A DNA stretch of 64,000 bases from Bacteroidota bacterium. GTDB taxonomy: Bacteria; Bacteroidota; Bacteroidia; Chitinophagales; LD1. The notes below the pieces were generated by a model. It searched no databases. It had not been told where the DNA came from and was given only the letters and a program-made list of their open reading frames with translations. Below are positions 53,901 through 62,541 of this stretch, in pieces; position 1 is the first letter of the stretch, and every line of letters starts with the position of its first letter. Location of the stretch: contig CANJZE010000002.1 in assembly GCA_947479455.1 (NCBI GenBank), positions 162,222 through 226,221 of the forward strand, written 5' to 3'. The translations under genes were made by a program, and so were the position numbers.

Positions 53901-54860
53901 ATGAAAACAGCTTTGGTTCTTGGGGCGGGCGGCTTTATCGGAAGCCATTTGGTGAAGCGGCTGAAACAGGAAAACTATTTTGTAAAGGGAGTTGACCTCA
54001 AGCATCCCGAGTTCAGCAAAACTGCTGCCGATGAATTTGTAGTTGGCGATTTGCGCAATCAAAATTTTTGCGCTGAAATTTTCAATCAATCATTTGATGA
54101 AGTATATCAACTGGCTGCCGACATGGGCGGAGCAGGATATATTTTTACAGGCGATAACGATGCTGATGTGATGTATAATTCATCGCTCATCAATTTGAAC
54201 GTGGTTAATCTTTGTGTCGAAAAGAAAATTGGGAAAGTTTTCTATTCCTCTTCTGCATGTGTTTATCCCGCTTACAATCAGGAAGACCCCGACAATCCAA
54301 AATGCAGTGAGGACTCTGCTTATCCCGCTGCTCCCGACAGTGAATATGGATGGGAGAAACTTTTTAGTGAGCGTTTGTATTTGAACTACGCACGCAATTA
54401 TAAATTGAATGTTCGCGTGGCGCGGTTCCACAATATTTTTGGACCAGAAGGAAGTTGGAAAGGCGGAAAAGAAAAAGCACCAGCAGCTTTGTGTCGTAAA
54501 ATTGCTGAAGCAAAAAATGAAAGTGCCATCGAAGTTTGGGGAGATGGAAGACAAACGCGCTCGTTTCTTTTTATAGATGAGTGCATAGAGGGAATCCTGA
54601 AAATGATGAACGGAAACTTTGAAGGGCCTTTAAATATTGGTTCAGAAGAAATGATTTCGATAAACGAACTTGCCAAAATGATTGGAGAGATTTCGGGGAA
54701 GAATATTTCTATAAAAAACATAGCGGGTCCCACTGGTGTACGCGGAAGAAACTCTGACAATAAATTGATTTCAGAAAAACTGAATTGGAAACCAAACTAC
54801 CTGCTTAAAGCAGGAATTGAAAAAACATATCGTTGGATTGAAGAGCAGGTAAAATCTTAA
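53901..54860 (+). CDS. NAD-dependent epimerase, GDP-mannose 3,5-epimerase-like
   Basis: 319 residues. SDR fold: LGAGGFIGSHLVKRL, catalytic YGWEK (Y-x-x-x-K). Notable match to plant GDP-mannose 3,5-epimerase hallmarks: ADMGGAGYIF, SSACVYP, RFHNIFGPEGSWKGG, KEKAPAALCRK, WGDGRQTRSFLFIDECIEG and GVRGRNSDN. Would convert GDP-D-mannose to GDP-L-galactose and GDP-L-gulose for surface glycans. 9 bp after the regulator gene; the FabI gene follows 27 bp later. No GDP-mannose biosynthesis gene is next to it. Confidence 0.87.
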   Translation: MKTALVLGAGGFIGSHLVKRLKQENYFVKGVDLKHPEFSKTAADEFVVGDLRNQNFCAEIFNQSFDEVYQLAADMGGAGYIFTGDNDADVMYNSSLINLNVVNLCVEKKIGKVFYSSSACVYPAYNQEDPDNPKCSEDSAYPAAPDSEYGWEKLFSERLYLNYARNYKLNVRVARFHNIFGPEGSWKGGKEKAPAALCRKIAEAKNESAIEVWGDGRQTRSFLFIDECIEGILKMMNGNFEGPLNIGSEEMISINELAKMIGEISGKNISIKNIAGPTGVRGRNSDNKLISEKLNWKPNYLLKAGIEKTYRWIEEQVKS

Positions 54861-54887
54861 TTTGGCATCACACAACAACTCTAACTT

Positions 54888-55703
54888 ATGTCGAACCAAT
54901 TATTATCAGGTAAACGCGGTATTATTTTCGGAGCATTAGATGAAAATTCCATTGCATGGAAAGTTGCGTTGAAAGCGCACGAACAGGGAGCAAAATTTGT
55001 TTTGTCAAACGCGCCTGTAGCGTTGCGCCTTGGTGAAATAAATAAACTGGCAGAGCAATGCGGCACTGTCGTAATACCGGCAGACGCAACTTCAGTGGAA
55101 GATTTGGAAAAACTGATAACTCAATCGGTTGAACATTTAGGCGGCAAATTGGATTTCATTTTACACTCCATCGGCATGAGCCCTAATGTGCGCAAAGGCA
55201 AGGCTTACACCGATATTAATTACGAGTGGTTTCAAAAAACTTTAGACATCTCTTCTCTTTCGCTTCACAAACTTCTTCAAACATGCATGAAGCAGGATGC
55301 GATTAGTGAATGGGGCAGTGTTGTCGCGCTTACTTACATTGCAGCTCAACGGGCTTTCCCTGGTTATGGCGATATGGCTGATGCAAAAGCCACGCTTGAA
55401 TCTATTGTGCGCTCGTTTGGTTATTATTATGGCAATGCCAAAAAAGTGCGTGTCAATTCCGTTTCACAATCGCCCACTGCCACTACTGCGGGTTCAGGCA
55501 TAAAAGGTTTTGATTCTTTTTTCGGCTTTGCTGATAAAACAAGTCCACTGGGAAATGCGCCAGCCGAAGATTGTGCAAATTATTGCGTTACACTCTTCAG
55601 CGATTTAACGCGATATGTTACCATGCAAAATCTTTTTCACGATGGTGGATTTTCGAAAATGGGAATCAACGAATTGGTGGTGAATGAGTTTACGAAGAAG
55701 TAG
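54888..55703 (+). CDS. fabI: Enoyl-ACP reductase (FabI)
   Basis: 271 residues. SDR variant with nucleotide-binding GIIFGALDENSIAWKVA, LHSIGMSP, LTYIAAQRAFPGYGDMADAKATLES with catalytic Y160 and K167 and the second Tyr Y150, as in E. coli FabI (Y156, K163, Y146). Final step of each fatty acid elongation cycle. Probably co-transcribed with the epimerase upstream; converges on the M4 peptidase gene. Confidence 0.94.
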   Translation: MSNQLLSGKRGIIFGALDENSIAWKVALKAHEQGAKFVLSNAPVALRLGEINKLAEQCGTVVIPADATSVEDLEKLITQSVEHLGGKLDFILHSIGMSPNVRKGKAYTDINYEWFQKTLDISSLSLHKLLQTCMKQDAISEWGSVVALTYIAAQRAFPGYGDMADAKATLESIVRSFGYYYGNAKKVRVNSVSQSPTATTAGSGIKGFDSFFGFADKTSPLGNAPAEDCANYCVTLFSDLTRYVTMQNLFHDGGFSKMGINELVVNEFTKK

Positions 55704-55716
55704 AATCGTTGCGTGC

Positions 55717-58700
55717 TTATTTGCTTACGACAATTTCCTTGACAACTTTTTCATCTCCCTGTTTTACTTCGAGCATATAAACTCCTGCTGCCAGCAGCGA
55801 TAAATCAATTTTAGTTCGTGTGGTTGAAATAATTTCAGAAAATAAATTCTGTCCTAAAACATTTTTCAAAGTCAATGTTGTTTGGCTACTCAACTTACTG
55901 AGTTCCACAAAAATTTCGTTCGTTGCAGGATTTGGGAATACACTAAAAACAAAATCTTGATTCGCAGAAATTATACCTGTTACATTCTGCACCACCACAC
56001 TTGCGGTTACTGAACAGCCATTCGTATCGGTAGTAGTTACTGTATAAGTTCCCGCCAATAGATTTGAAATCGTTAAAGTCGTATCGCCTGTGCTCCACAA
56101 ATAAGAATAAGGAACAACACCACCGCTCGTGGTGTCAATAAATGCAGTTCCGTTGTTTTGTCCATTAGTAGAATTTGCTGAAGAAGTAATTAGCTGCAAA
56201 GAATTAGGTTGGGAAATATGAATGGTTGTAGTCGTTGTGCAGTTATTCAAATCAGTAATAGTTACCGTACAAACTCCCGCTGAAAGATTTTGGACTACTG
56301 GATTTGTTTCTCCATTACACCATTCGTATGAATAGTTTTGTGTGCCACCTGTTACATTCAAACTTGCTGTTCCGTTTTGTTCGCCAAAACAAATTGCATC
56401 GGTCGAAGTTGAAGCAACTGAAAGCAGTGCAGGTTCGTTCACAGTAAATGATGATGAGGTAGAACAATTATTCGCATCAAAAACAGTAACCGAATAATTT
56501 CCTACAGTAATATTTCCAATCGAATCTGTTGTTCCAGCATTACTCCACAAATAAGAATATGCACCCGTTCCTCCGCTTGCTTGCAACGAAATATTTCCGT
56601 TGCTGTTTCCTGCACATAATGGCTCAACAATATTTTCGATTGCGGTTATTGCAGTTGGTTGACTTACTGTAATGGTTGCTGACGATTGACATTGATTGGC
56701 ATCTACAACCGTAACCGAATAAACGCCTGCTGCAAGATTTGTCAATGAGGAAACACTTGCACCATTGCTCCATGAATAAATAAAAGGTGTAGCTCCGCTA
56801 TTGATAATCACATCTGCACTTCCATCATTTCCTCCATTGCAATTTGTGTTGCTTGAAGTCGCACTCAAAACCACACTCCCGCTACTTCCTACCAATACAC
56901 TTGTTGAAGTAGAACATGTATTCGCATCAGTTACGGTAACAAAATAATTTCCCGCTTGAAGATTACTCAAAGCATAACCGTTAGCTCCGTTACTCCAATC
57001 ATAAGTAAATGCGGTGGTTCCACCGTTCACCTGTAAAGAAATTGTTCCATCGTTTCCTGCACAGGTTGCATTGGTAGATGTAACGGTTGTTTGAAGCGCT
57101 GACACTGGTCCGGTAATAGTGAAACCGGAAGTTGCTGAACAACTATTGGCATCTGTAACGGTTACAGAATAATTTCCTACGGCAAGATTGCTGATAGAAG
57201 AGTTTGTTGTTCCGTTATTCCAGCTATAGACAAATGGTGTAGTTCCCGAAGTAATACTCACGCTTGCATTGCCGTTGTTATCGCCAAAGCACAAAACACT
57301 ACTGGATGTAGGAACGAGAACCACGTTCACCGGATTATTGACTACAGCATTTGCCGAAGCACTACAATTATTCGCATCCGTAATTACAACCGAATAATTT
57401 CCTGCGGAAATATTATTGAGTGATGGAGTTATAGCTCCTGTATTCCATAAATAAGTATATGCTAAAGTTCCTCCGCTTACTTGCGTATTAATGCTTCCAT
57501 TGTTACCTACACAAGTTGCATCAACTGTTGCTGCTGAAATATTTAATGGAGTTGGTTCTGTAATAGTAAAATTCGCAGTAATTGAACAATTATTTACATC
57601 GCTAACCGTAACCGAATAATTTCCTACAGAAATATTGATTAGCGAAGCTGAAGTGTTTCCATTACTCCAACTGTAAATGATTGGTGTAGTTCCCGAATTG
57701 ACTGTTACAGATGCGCTGCCTGAAATTCCTCCGCTACATAAAACATTTGATGAAGCACTCGTAATGTTTACACCTGCAATAGAATTTACAACTGTGTTTG
57801 CAGAAGCAGTGCAACTGTTTGCATCAGTTATTGTAACCTGATAGTTTCCTGTTGCAAGATTGCTGATTGAAGAAGTTGTTGCAGCATTACTCCACAAATA
57901 AGAATATCCTGAAACACCACCGCTTGCCTGAACAGACGCTGTTCCATTATTGTTTCCGCAAATAGTTGAAGTGGAAGAAGCTATGAGTGTAAGTGCCGAT
58001 GGCTCTGAAATATTTTGAGAAGACGTCACAGAACACCCTCCGCCATCAACTATTGTCAGCGAATAGTTTCCTGCTGATAGATTACTAATAACAGAACTTG
58101 AAGCGTTATTACTCCAATGATAAATCACATTCGGAAATCCTCCCGTTACTGTGGCTGTTGCACTTCCCGTGTTTCCACCATTGCATAAAACATTCACCGA
58201 TGTAGTAGAAAGTGAAAGAGTGCCGCTTACCGAATTAACTATAGCAGTTGCACTGCTTGTGCAGTTGTTTGCATCAGTAATCGTAAGCGTAAAATTTCCG
58301 GCCGATAAATTATTGATTGATGAAGAAGTTTGTGAATTACTCCAGTTGTAAGCGTAGTTTGTGGTGCCTCCGCTTACCGTTGAAATTATTTTTCCTGTTC
58401 CGCGACCACATGTATCAGCCGTGGCTAAAGTAGCTAGCGAAAGCGCAAGGGGTTGAGTTATAGTTTTAGTGGCCGTAGCTGAACAGCCGCCTCCATCTGT
58501 TACAGTAACCGAATAATTTCCTGCAATAAGATTGCTTATGGCAGAACTTGATGCGTTATTGTTCCAATGGTAAATCACATTTGCAAAACCACCCGTTACG
58601 TTCGCTGTTGCACTTCCCGTGTTTCCACCATAGCATAAAACATTTGTTGAAGTTGCATTGAGAGAGAGGTTACTGCTCATAGCATTTACAACAGTACTTG

Positions 58701-61700
58701 CACTCAACGAACAATTATTCGCATCGGTAACAATAAGTGTAAAATTTCCTGCTGATAAATTATTAATCGAAGCACTGGTTTGCGCATTGCTCCAGTTATA
58801 AGAGTAGTTGGTTGTTCCTCCACTTACCGTTGAAATTATTTTGCCAGTAGAACGATTGCAGGTGTCAGCAGTTGTTGTTGTGGTTAATGAAAGGGCTAGA
58901 GGTTGTGTGATTGTTTGGGTTGATGTTGCAGAACATCCTGCTGCATCATTTACGGTTACATTGTATGTTCCGGCTATTAAATTATTAGCAGTTGTTGTTG
59001 TTGCTCCCCCTGTCCACATATAAGAAAAACTTGGAGTTCCTCCACTTGCGCTCACCGTTGCGGTTCCTGTGTTTGCACCATTACATAAAACATTGGTATG
59101 CGATGATGAGACAACAATTGCCGGATTAATGGTAGCCGTTACCGCCTTGCGAAGCGAAACACAATCGGTAGCTTTTATCACCCAATCGTAGAAATAATAG
59201 TAGTATCCCGCTGTTCCGTTTGTTCCTGTAATGGAAACCAAACCCGCTAATGTGTAAGGATAAACAGCGCCTGCTGTATTGCGAAAAAGATTTGCTGTAC
59301 CATTTACAGCCAATCGCAATTTATTTGCAACGGGTAGAACAAAATTTAGAGTAACAATATTTAAACCGGAAGCAAGATTCACGGTTAATGTGCGCAGAAT
59401 AACTCCAGTTGAATCGCGCAAAACAATTGTTCTATTGCCGGAACCTTGCGCATAAACTTTTACTGTTTTTAAAGTGCAAGCGGCAAGACAGTTAAAAACT
59501 AAATAGCGATCAGTGCTGTTTGAATAGTTGCCTGCGGCTCCTATGCTATCATTCAACGGACCAACGCGTGCTGTTGTTCCCGGTACAATATCTTCTGCAT
59601 AAAAAGTTGTAGTAGTACTAAGCGAAGGAGTTACAAACGGATTACTTATAGCAACCAATGTGGTATCTGTTGCATTCGCATACCATTTTATGGTATCGTT
59701 AGAAGTTACTGCGAGCGTAACTGTTCCATTACCACAACGGCTTGCATTTACAGCTAAGGGAGCCGAGGGTTTATTAATAGTGATGTAATTGTTCTTTGTG
59801 TTCGTGTTATTGCCGTAAGCATTGGTTGCTCTTAGCGAAACCGTAAATGTGCCATTTGTAAAATAAGTGTGTGAAGGATTTTGCAAAGTGGAAGTTCCGC
59901 CATCTCCAAAATTCCAAAGCCATGAAGTAGGCGCAGCTGTAGAAAGGTCAGTGAAATTTATTTTTCCGTTGCAAGAATTTGTTACATCTGCTCTAAAATT
60001 TGCTACTGGTGGTACTGTTGGGGAGGTACATGACCATTGAATTGTATAGCCCGCTGCCACCACCCCAACATCGGATGTTTGTCGAATAGTAAGTGAACCT
60101 CCCGAAGAAGTTATATCTGCCGGAATTGTTGTTCCGGTGTAAGCGCCAATTTGAGGACTTGCAGTAGTAGGACCATCGTAAACATAAAGAAAATCGTAGG
60201 TGTTCTCCATGTTAAACTGCGTGAAATGAAACCTAACCTGTGTGGCCCCAACGGGAGAAATGGTGAGCACACTGTTTGTGTTGTCAGTATAATTTCCGGT
60301 AGGACCTCCACTATCGTAAATTGTGCCTGTGCAAGAAGTTTGCGTTTGATAAGTTCCTGTTGTTGGCATCACCACCACACATGGATTCGAAGTGCTGATG
60401 TCGATATAATTCGTGCGAGTCAAACTATCAATGCCGCACGTACCACCGTTCGAAATTAATTTTACGGTGTAAGTTCCAAGAGTAGTATAAGTATGTGAAG
60501 GCGCTTGTGCGGTAGAAGTAGTTCCATCGCCAAAATCCCACGTAAAAGTAGAAGCATTGGTACTGGTGTTTGTAAAATTAACGACAAATGGAACCTGACA
60601 TCCTGCAGTTTGCGAAGCAGTAAACTGGGCATCAACTCCAAAAGTAAATTGCGCACCTACACCCACTGCATACCATGCATTCGTAGTTGCAATTGCTTCA
60701 GCGGAACAAGTACCGAACAAATCATTCGCTGATTGAATGGCATAAAATCTGGCATCAGCATACTCTGAATTATTGGTTAAATAGAAAACCATATTTCGCC
60801 AGGCAATCTGAGTGGCTTTATGTCGCGAAATTCCTGTAACTGTGTAAGCATTTCCAATATCGTTTGTTCCTGTTCCACCTTGCGAAAGAAGATAACACCA
60901 AAAATTCTGAACGCTTGAATTGGTATGCACTCCGCCATTATCACCTGTGCCAGTATACCAATTTGTTCCCAGGTAAGTATCAGGGTCGCCATAAGTAGTT
61001 GGATTACTCATGGAACGAAACGGTGAGCCAATGTCCTCGCCTATCGTCCAGTTGCCCAAGGTAGAATCTGCATACCACTCCACAGCGGTTCCAAAAATAT
61101 CGCTGAACGATTCGTTCAACGCACCCGGTTCATCCTGATAAGTGAGGTTAGCTGTAAGTTCATCTAAGCCGTGCGAAATTTCGTGCCCTGTAATGTCAAG
61201 CGATGTGAGCGGATTGTTGGTTGCATTTCCATCACCAAAAGTCATTCGTGTTCCATCCCAAAAAGCGTTTACATAATTTGTGTTGTAATGCACATAAAGA
61301 TTCAACGGATAGCCAGCATTGTCAATTGAATTTCTGCCCATGGTTTGATAAAAATCGTATGTCATTTCTGCTCCCCAGTGGGCATCGCCAGCGTACTGAT
61401 CTTTGTTTGCATTTACATTACTCCAAACATTATTGGCATCTAAAAATTCAACGGCTGCACCATAGTTGGTTCCTTTTTGCATGTTGTACGTGTGAATGCC
61501 TAAGCCTCGCGTAGTTTCATACAACCGATATTGCCCTGTGTAACTATCAGCCACAATTGCACGCGAACCACGATATGCAGTAACGGCAGTACCAGGGGTA
61601 TTAGCATTGTAAATACGTGGATTTTTTTTCAGCACCTCTCCTGTTTCTGCATCCACAAAAATCTCATTGCGGCTCATTGGTTCATGTGCGTAAATGTCGA

Positions 61701-62328
61701 ACTTCCAAGCAAGACGAAAACTATTTGAATGATTGTTCGGTTGCACAATTTCTAATTGTCCCTTCGGAAAATAAGTTGCAGAAGCATCGGTATTCGTTTG
61801 TTTGAGTGCTTCTTCTTCTTCTTCAATTTGCCATTTGTAAACTTGTGCGCTTATATTTTTCAACGCAGAAACAAGAGCAGCAGGTTCGGTAAGCAAGGCA
61901 GAAGCACCAACCGTAATACTCTTAAATAACGAACCATTGAACTTTTTCACCTTGCCGTTTTGTAAGTGGGTTATAAAAATGCCTTCGGTAACTGGAATAC
62001 TATTTACAAGAAGCTGAAACCGGTGATGCTCCCAACCTATTGCATCTTTTTCGTTGTCAAGCAATAGAAATTGATAAGTTAAAGGAAGATTGAATTTCTT
62101 TTTAAGCAGTAAGAAGAAAGTGGTTTCATCGGTTTCGTTGCCGCTTCCAAACTCAATAAAAGCAGGAACAGCATTCTCTTGTTTTAGCCAAACATGTTGA
62201 GCGTTTGGAAAAATGGCCGATGCCTCTGCTCCGAACTTTTCATTGTACAGCATTGGTTTTTGCGCCAACGAAGCTGAAGTGATAAAACTTAAGATAACTA
62301 TTGTAACTACAGAATAAAAAGTACGCAT
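55717..62328 (-). CDS. Secreted M4 metallopeptidase with PKD, CUB and SprB repeats, T9SS type A
   Basis: 2203 residues. Signal peptide (cleavage near SLAQ), FTP/propeptide region to about 230, then the thermolysin-like domain: HEISH zinc site (H382, E383, H386), third ligand E406 in GALNESFSD, catalytic His in GGVHTNSSVQNFW. Then PKD (FTWDFGDGTTST), a CUB-like Cys-containing segment (YDFLYVYDGP), a second PKD, an Ig-like domain, about 14 SprB repeats and a T9SS type A sorting domain (FSVFPNPATNEIFVEL...GVYMLEVKQG). A secreted protease tethered or released at the cell surface. Monocistronic. The SprB array has a dimeric super-period. Confidence 0.93.
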   Translation of the reverse strand: MRTFYSVVTIVILSFITSASLAQKPMLYNEKFGAEASAIFPNAQHVWLKQENAVPAFIEFGSGNETDETTFFLLLKKKFNLPLTYQFLLLDNEKDAIGWEHHRFQLLVNSIPVTEGIFITHLQNGKVKKFNGSLFKSITVGASALLTEPAALVSALKNISAQVYKWQIEEEEEALKQTNTDASATYFPKGQLEIVQPNNHSNSFRLAWKFDIYAHEPMSRNEIFVDAETGEVLKKNPRIYNANTPGTAVTAYRGSRAIVADSYTGQYRLYETTRGLGIHTYNMQKGTNYGAAVEFLDANNVWSNVNANKDQYAGDAHWGAEMTYDFYQTMGRNSIDNAGYPLNLYVHYNTNYVNAFWDGTRMTFGDGNATNNPLTSLDITGHEISHGLDELTANLTYQDEPGALNESFSDIFGTAVEWYADSTLGNWTIGEDIGSPFRSMSNPTTYGDPDTYLGTNWYTGTGDNGGVHTNSSVQNFWCYLLSQGGTGTNDIGNAYTVTGISRHKATQIAWRNMVFYLTNNSEYADARFYAIQSANDLFGTCSAEAIATTNAWYAVGVGAQFTFGVDAQFTASQTAGCQVPFVVNFTNTSTNASTFTWDFGDGTTSTAQAPSHTYTTLGTYTVKLISNGGTCGIDSLTRTNYIDISTSNPCVVVMPTTGTYQTQTSCTGTIYDSGGPTGNYTDNTNSVLTISPVGATQVRFHFTQFNMENTYDFLYVYDGPTTASPQIGAYTGTTIPADITSSGGSLTIRQTSDVGVVAAGYTIQWSCTSPTVPPVANFRADVTNSCNGKINFTDLSTAAPTSWLWNFGDGGTSTLQNPSHTYFTNGTFTVSLRATNAYGNNTNTKNNYITINKPSAPLAVNASRCGNGTVTLAVTSNDTIKWYANATDTTLVAISNPFVTPSLSTTTTFYAEDIVPGTTARVGPLNDSIGAAGNYSNSTDRYLVFNCLAACTLKTVKVYAQGSGNRTIVLRDSTGVILRTLTVNLASGLNIVTLNFVLPVANKLRLAVNGTANLFRNTAGAVYPYTLAGLVSITGTNGTAGYYYYFYDWVIKATDCVSLRKAVTATINPAIVVSSSHTNVLCNGANTGTATVSASGGTPSFSYMWTGGATTTTANNLIAGTYNVTVNDAAGCSATSTQTITQPLALSLTTTTTADTCNRSTGKIISTVSGGTTNYSYNWSNAQTSASINNLSAGNFTLIVTDANNCSLSASTVVNAMSSNLSLNATSTNVLCYGGNTGSATANVTGGFANVIYHWNNNASSSAISNLIAGNYSVTVTDGGGCSATATKTITQPLALSLATLATADTCGRGTGKIISTVSGGTTNYAYNWSNSQTSSSINNLSAGNFTLTITDANNCTSSATAIVNSVSGTLSLSTTSVNVLCNGGNTGSATATVTGGFPNVIYHWSNNASSSVISNLSAGNYSLTIVDGGGCSVTSSQNISEPSALTLIASSTSTICGNNNGTASVQASGGVSGYSYLWSNAATTSSISNLATGNYQVTITDANSCTASANTVVNSIAGVNITSASSNVLCSGGISGSASVTVNSGTTPIIYSWSNGNTSASLINISVGNYSVTVSDVNNCSITANFTITEPTPLNISAATVDATCVGNNGSINTQVSGGTLAYTYLWNTGAITPSLNNISAGNYSVVITDANNCSASANAVVNNPVNVVLVPTSSSVLCFGDNNGNASVSITSGTTPFVYSWNNGTTNSSISNLAVGNYSVTVTDANSCSATSGFTITGPVSALQTTVTSTNATCAGNDGTISLQVNGGTTAFTYDWSNGANGYALSNLQAGNYFVTVTDANTCSTSTSVLVGSSGSVVLSATSSNTNCNGGNDGSADVIINSGATPFIYSWSNGASVSSLTNLAAGVYSVTVVDANQCQSSATITVSQPTAITAIENIVEPLCAGNSNGNISLQASGGTGAYSYLWSNAGTTDSIGNITVGNYSVTVFDANNCSTSSSFTVNEPALLSVASTSTDAICFGEQNGTASLNVTGGTQNYSYEWCNGETNPVVQNLSAGVCTVTITDLNNCTTTTTIHISQPNSLQLITSSANSTNGQNNGTAFIDTTSGGVVPYSYLWSTGDTTLTISNLLAGTYTVTTTDTNGCSVTASVVVQNVTGIISANQDFVFSVFPNPATNEIFVELSKLSSQTTLTLKNVLGQNLFSEIISTTRTKIDLSLLAAGVYMLEVKQGDEKVVKEIVVSK
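55985..59100 (-). repeat. SprB array with about 450-bp dimeric period
   Basis: Fourteen SprB units of about 75 residues in two alternating classes: odd units (VLCxGxNxG...TQP-type ends) and even units (xTCxxxxGKI...VVN-type ends). Odd-class Cys codons at 59083, 58633, 58183, 57736, 57289, 56839 and 56389, spaced 447-450 bp. Confidence 0.88.
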
Positions 62329-62501
62329 GAAAAGGAAATTAACGGGATCAATTGATAATTTTTGCAGTACGAATGTAAGTAGCTTATTCTACGAAGTAAC
62401 TTATCATACCAAACGGAAAACAAGATTGTAAAATACCTGAAAAACGAGTAGCAATACCAAAAAATTATAGCCCGAAACTTTTCCCCCGTCACGACTTTGT
62501 T

Positions 62502-62536
62502 TTGTCTGATTGTCTATGGCCTATTATTCTATTTTA
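62502..62536. repeat. attgtct-type heptamer tract before BatA-like gene
   Basis: Five degenerate units (ttgtctg, attgtct, atggcct, attattc, tatttta) ending 5 bp from the ATG at 62542. Confidence 0.6.
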
Positions 62537-62541
62537 GCCGC

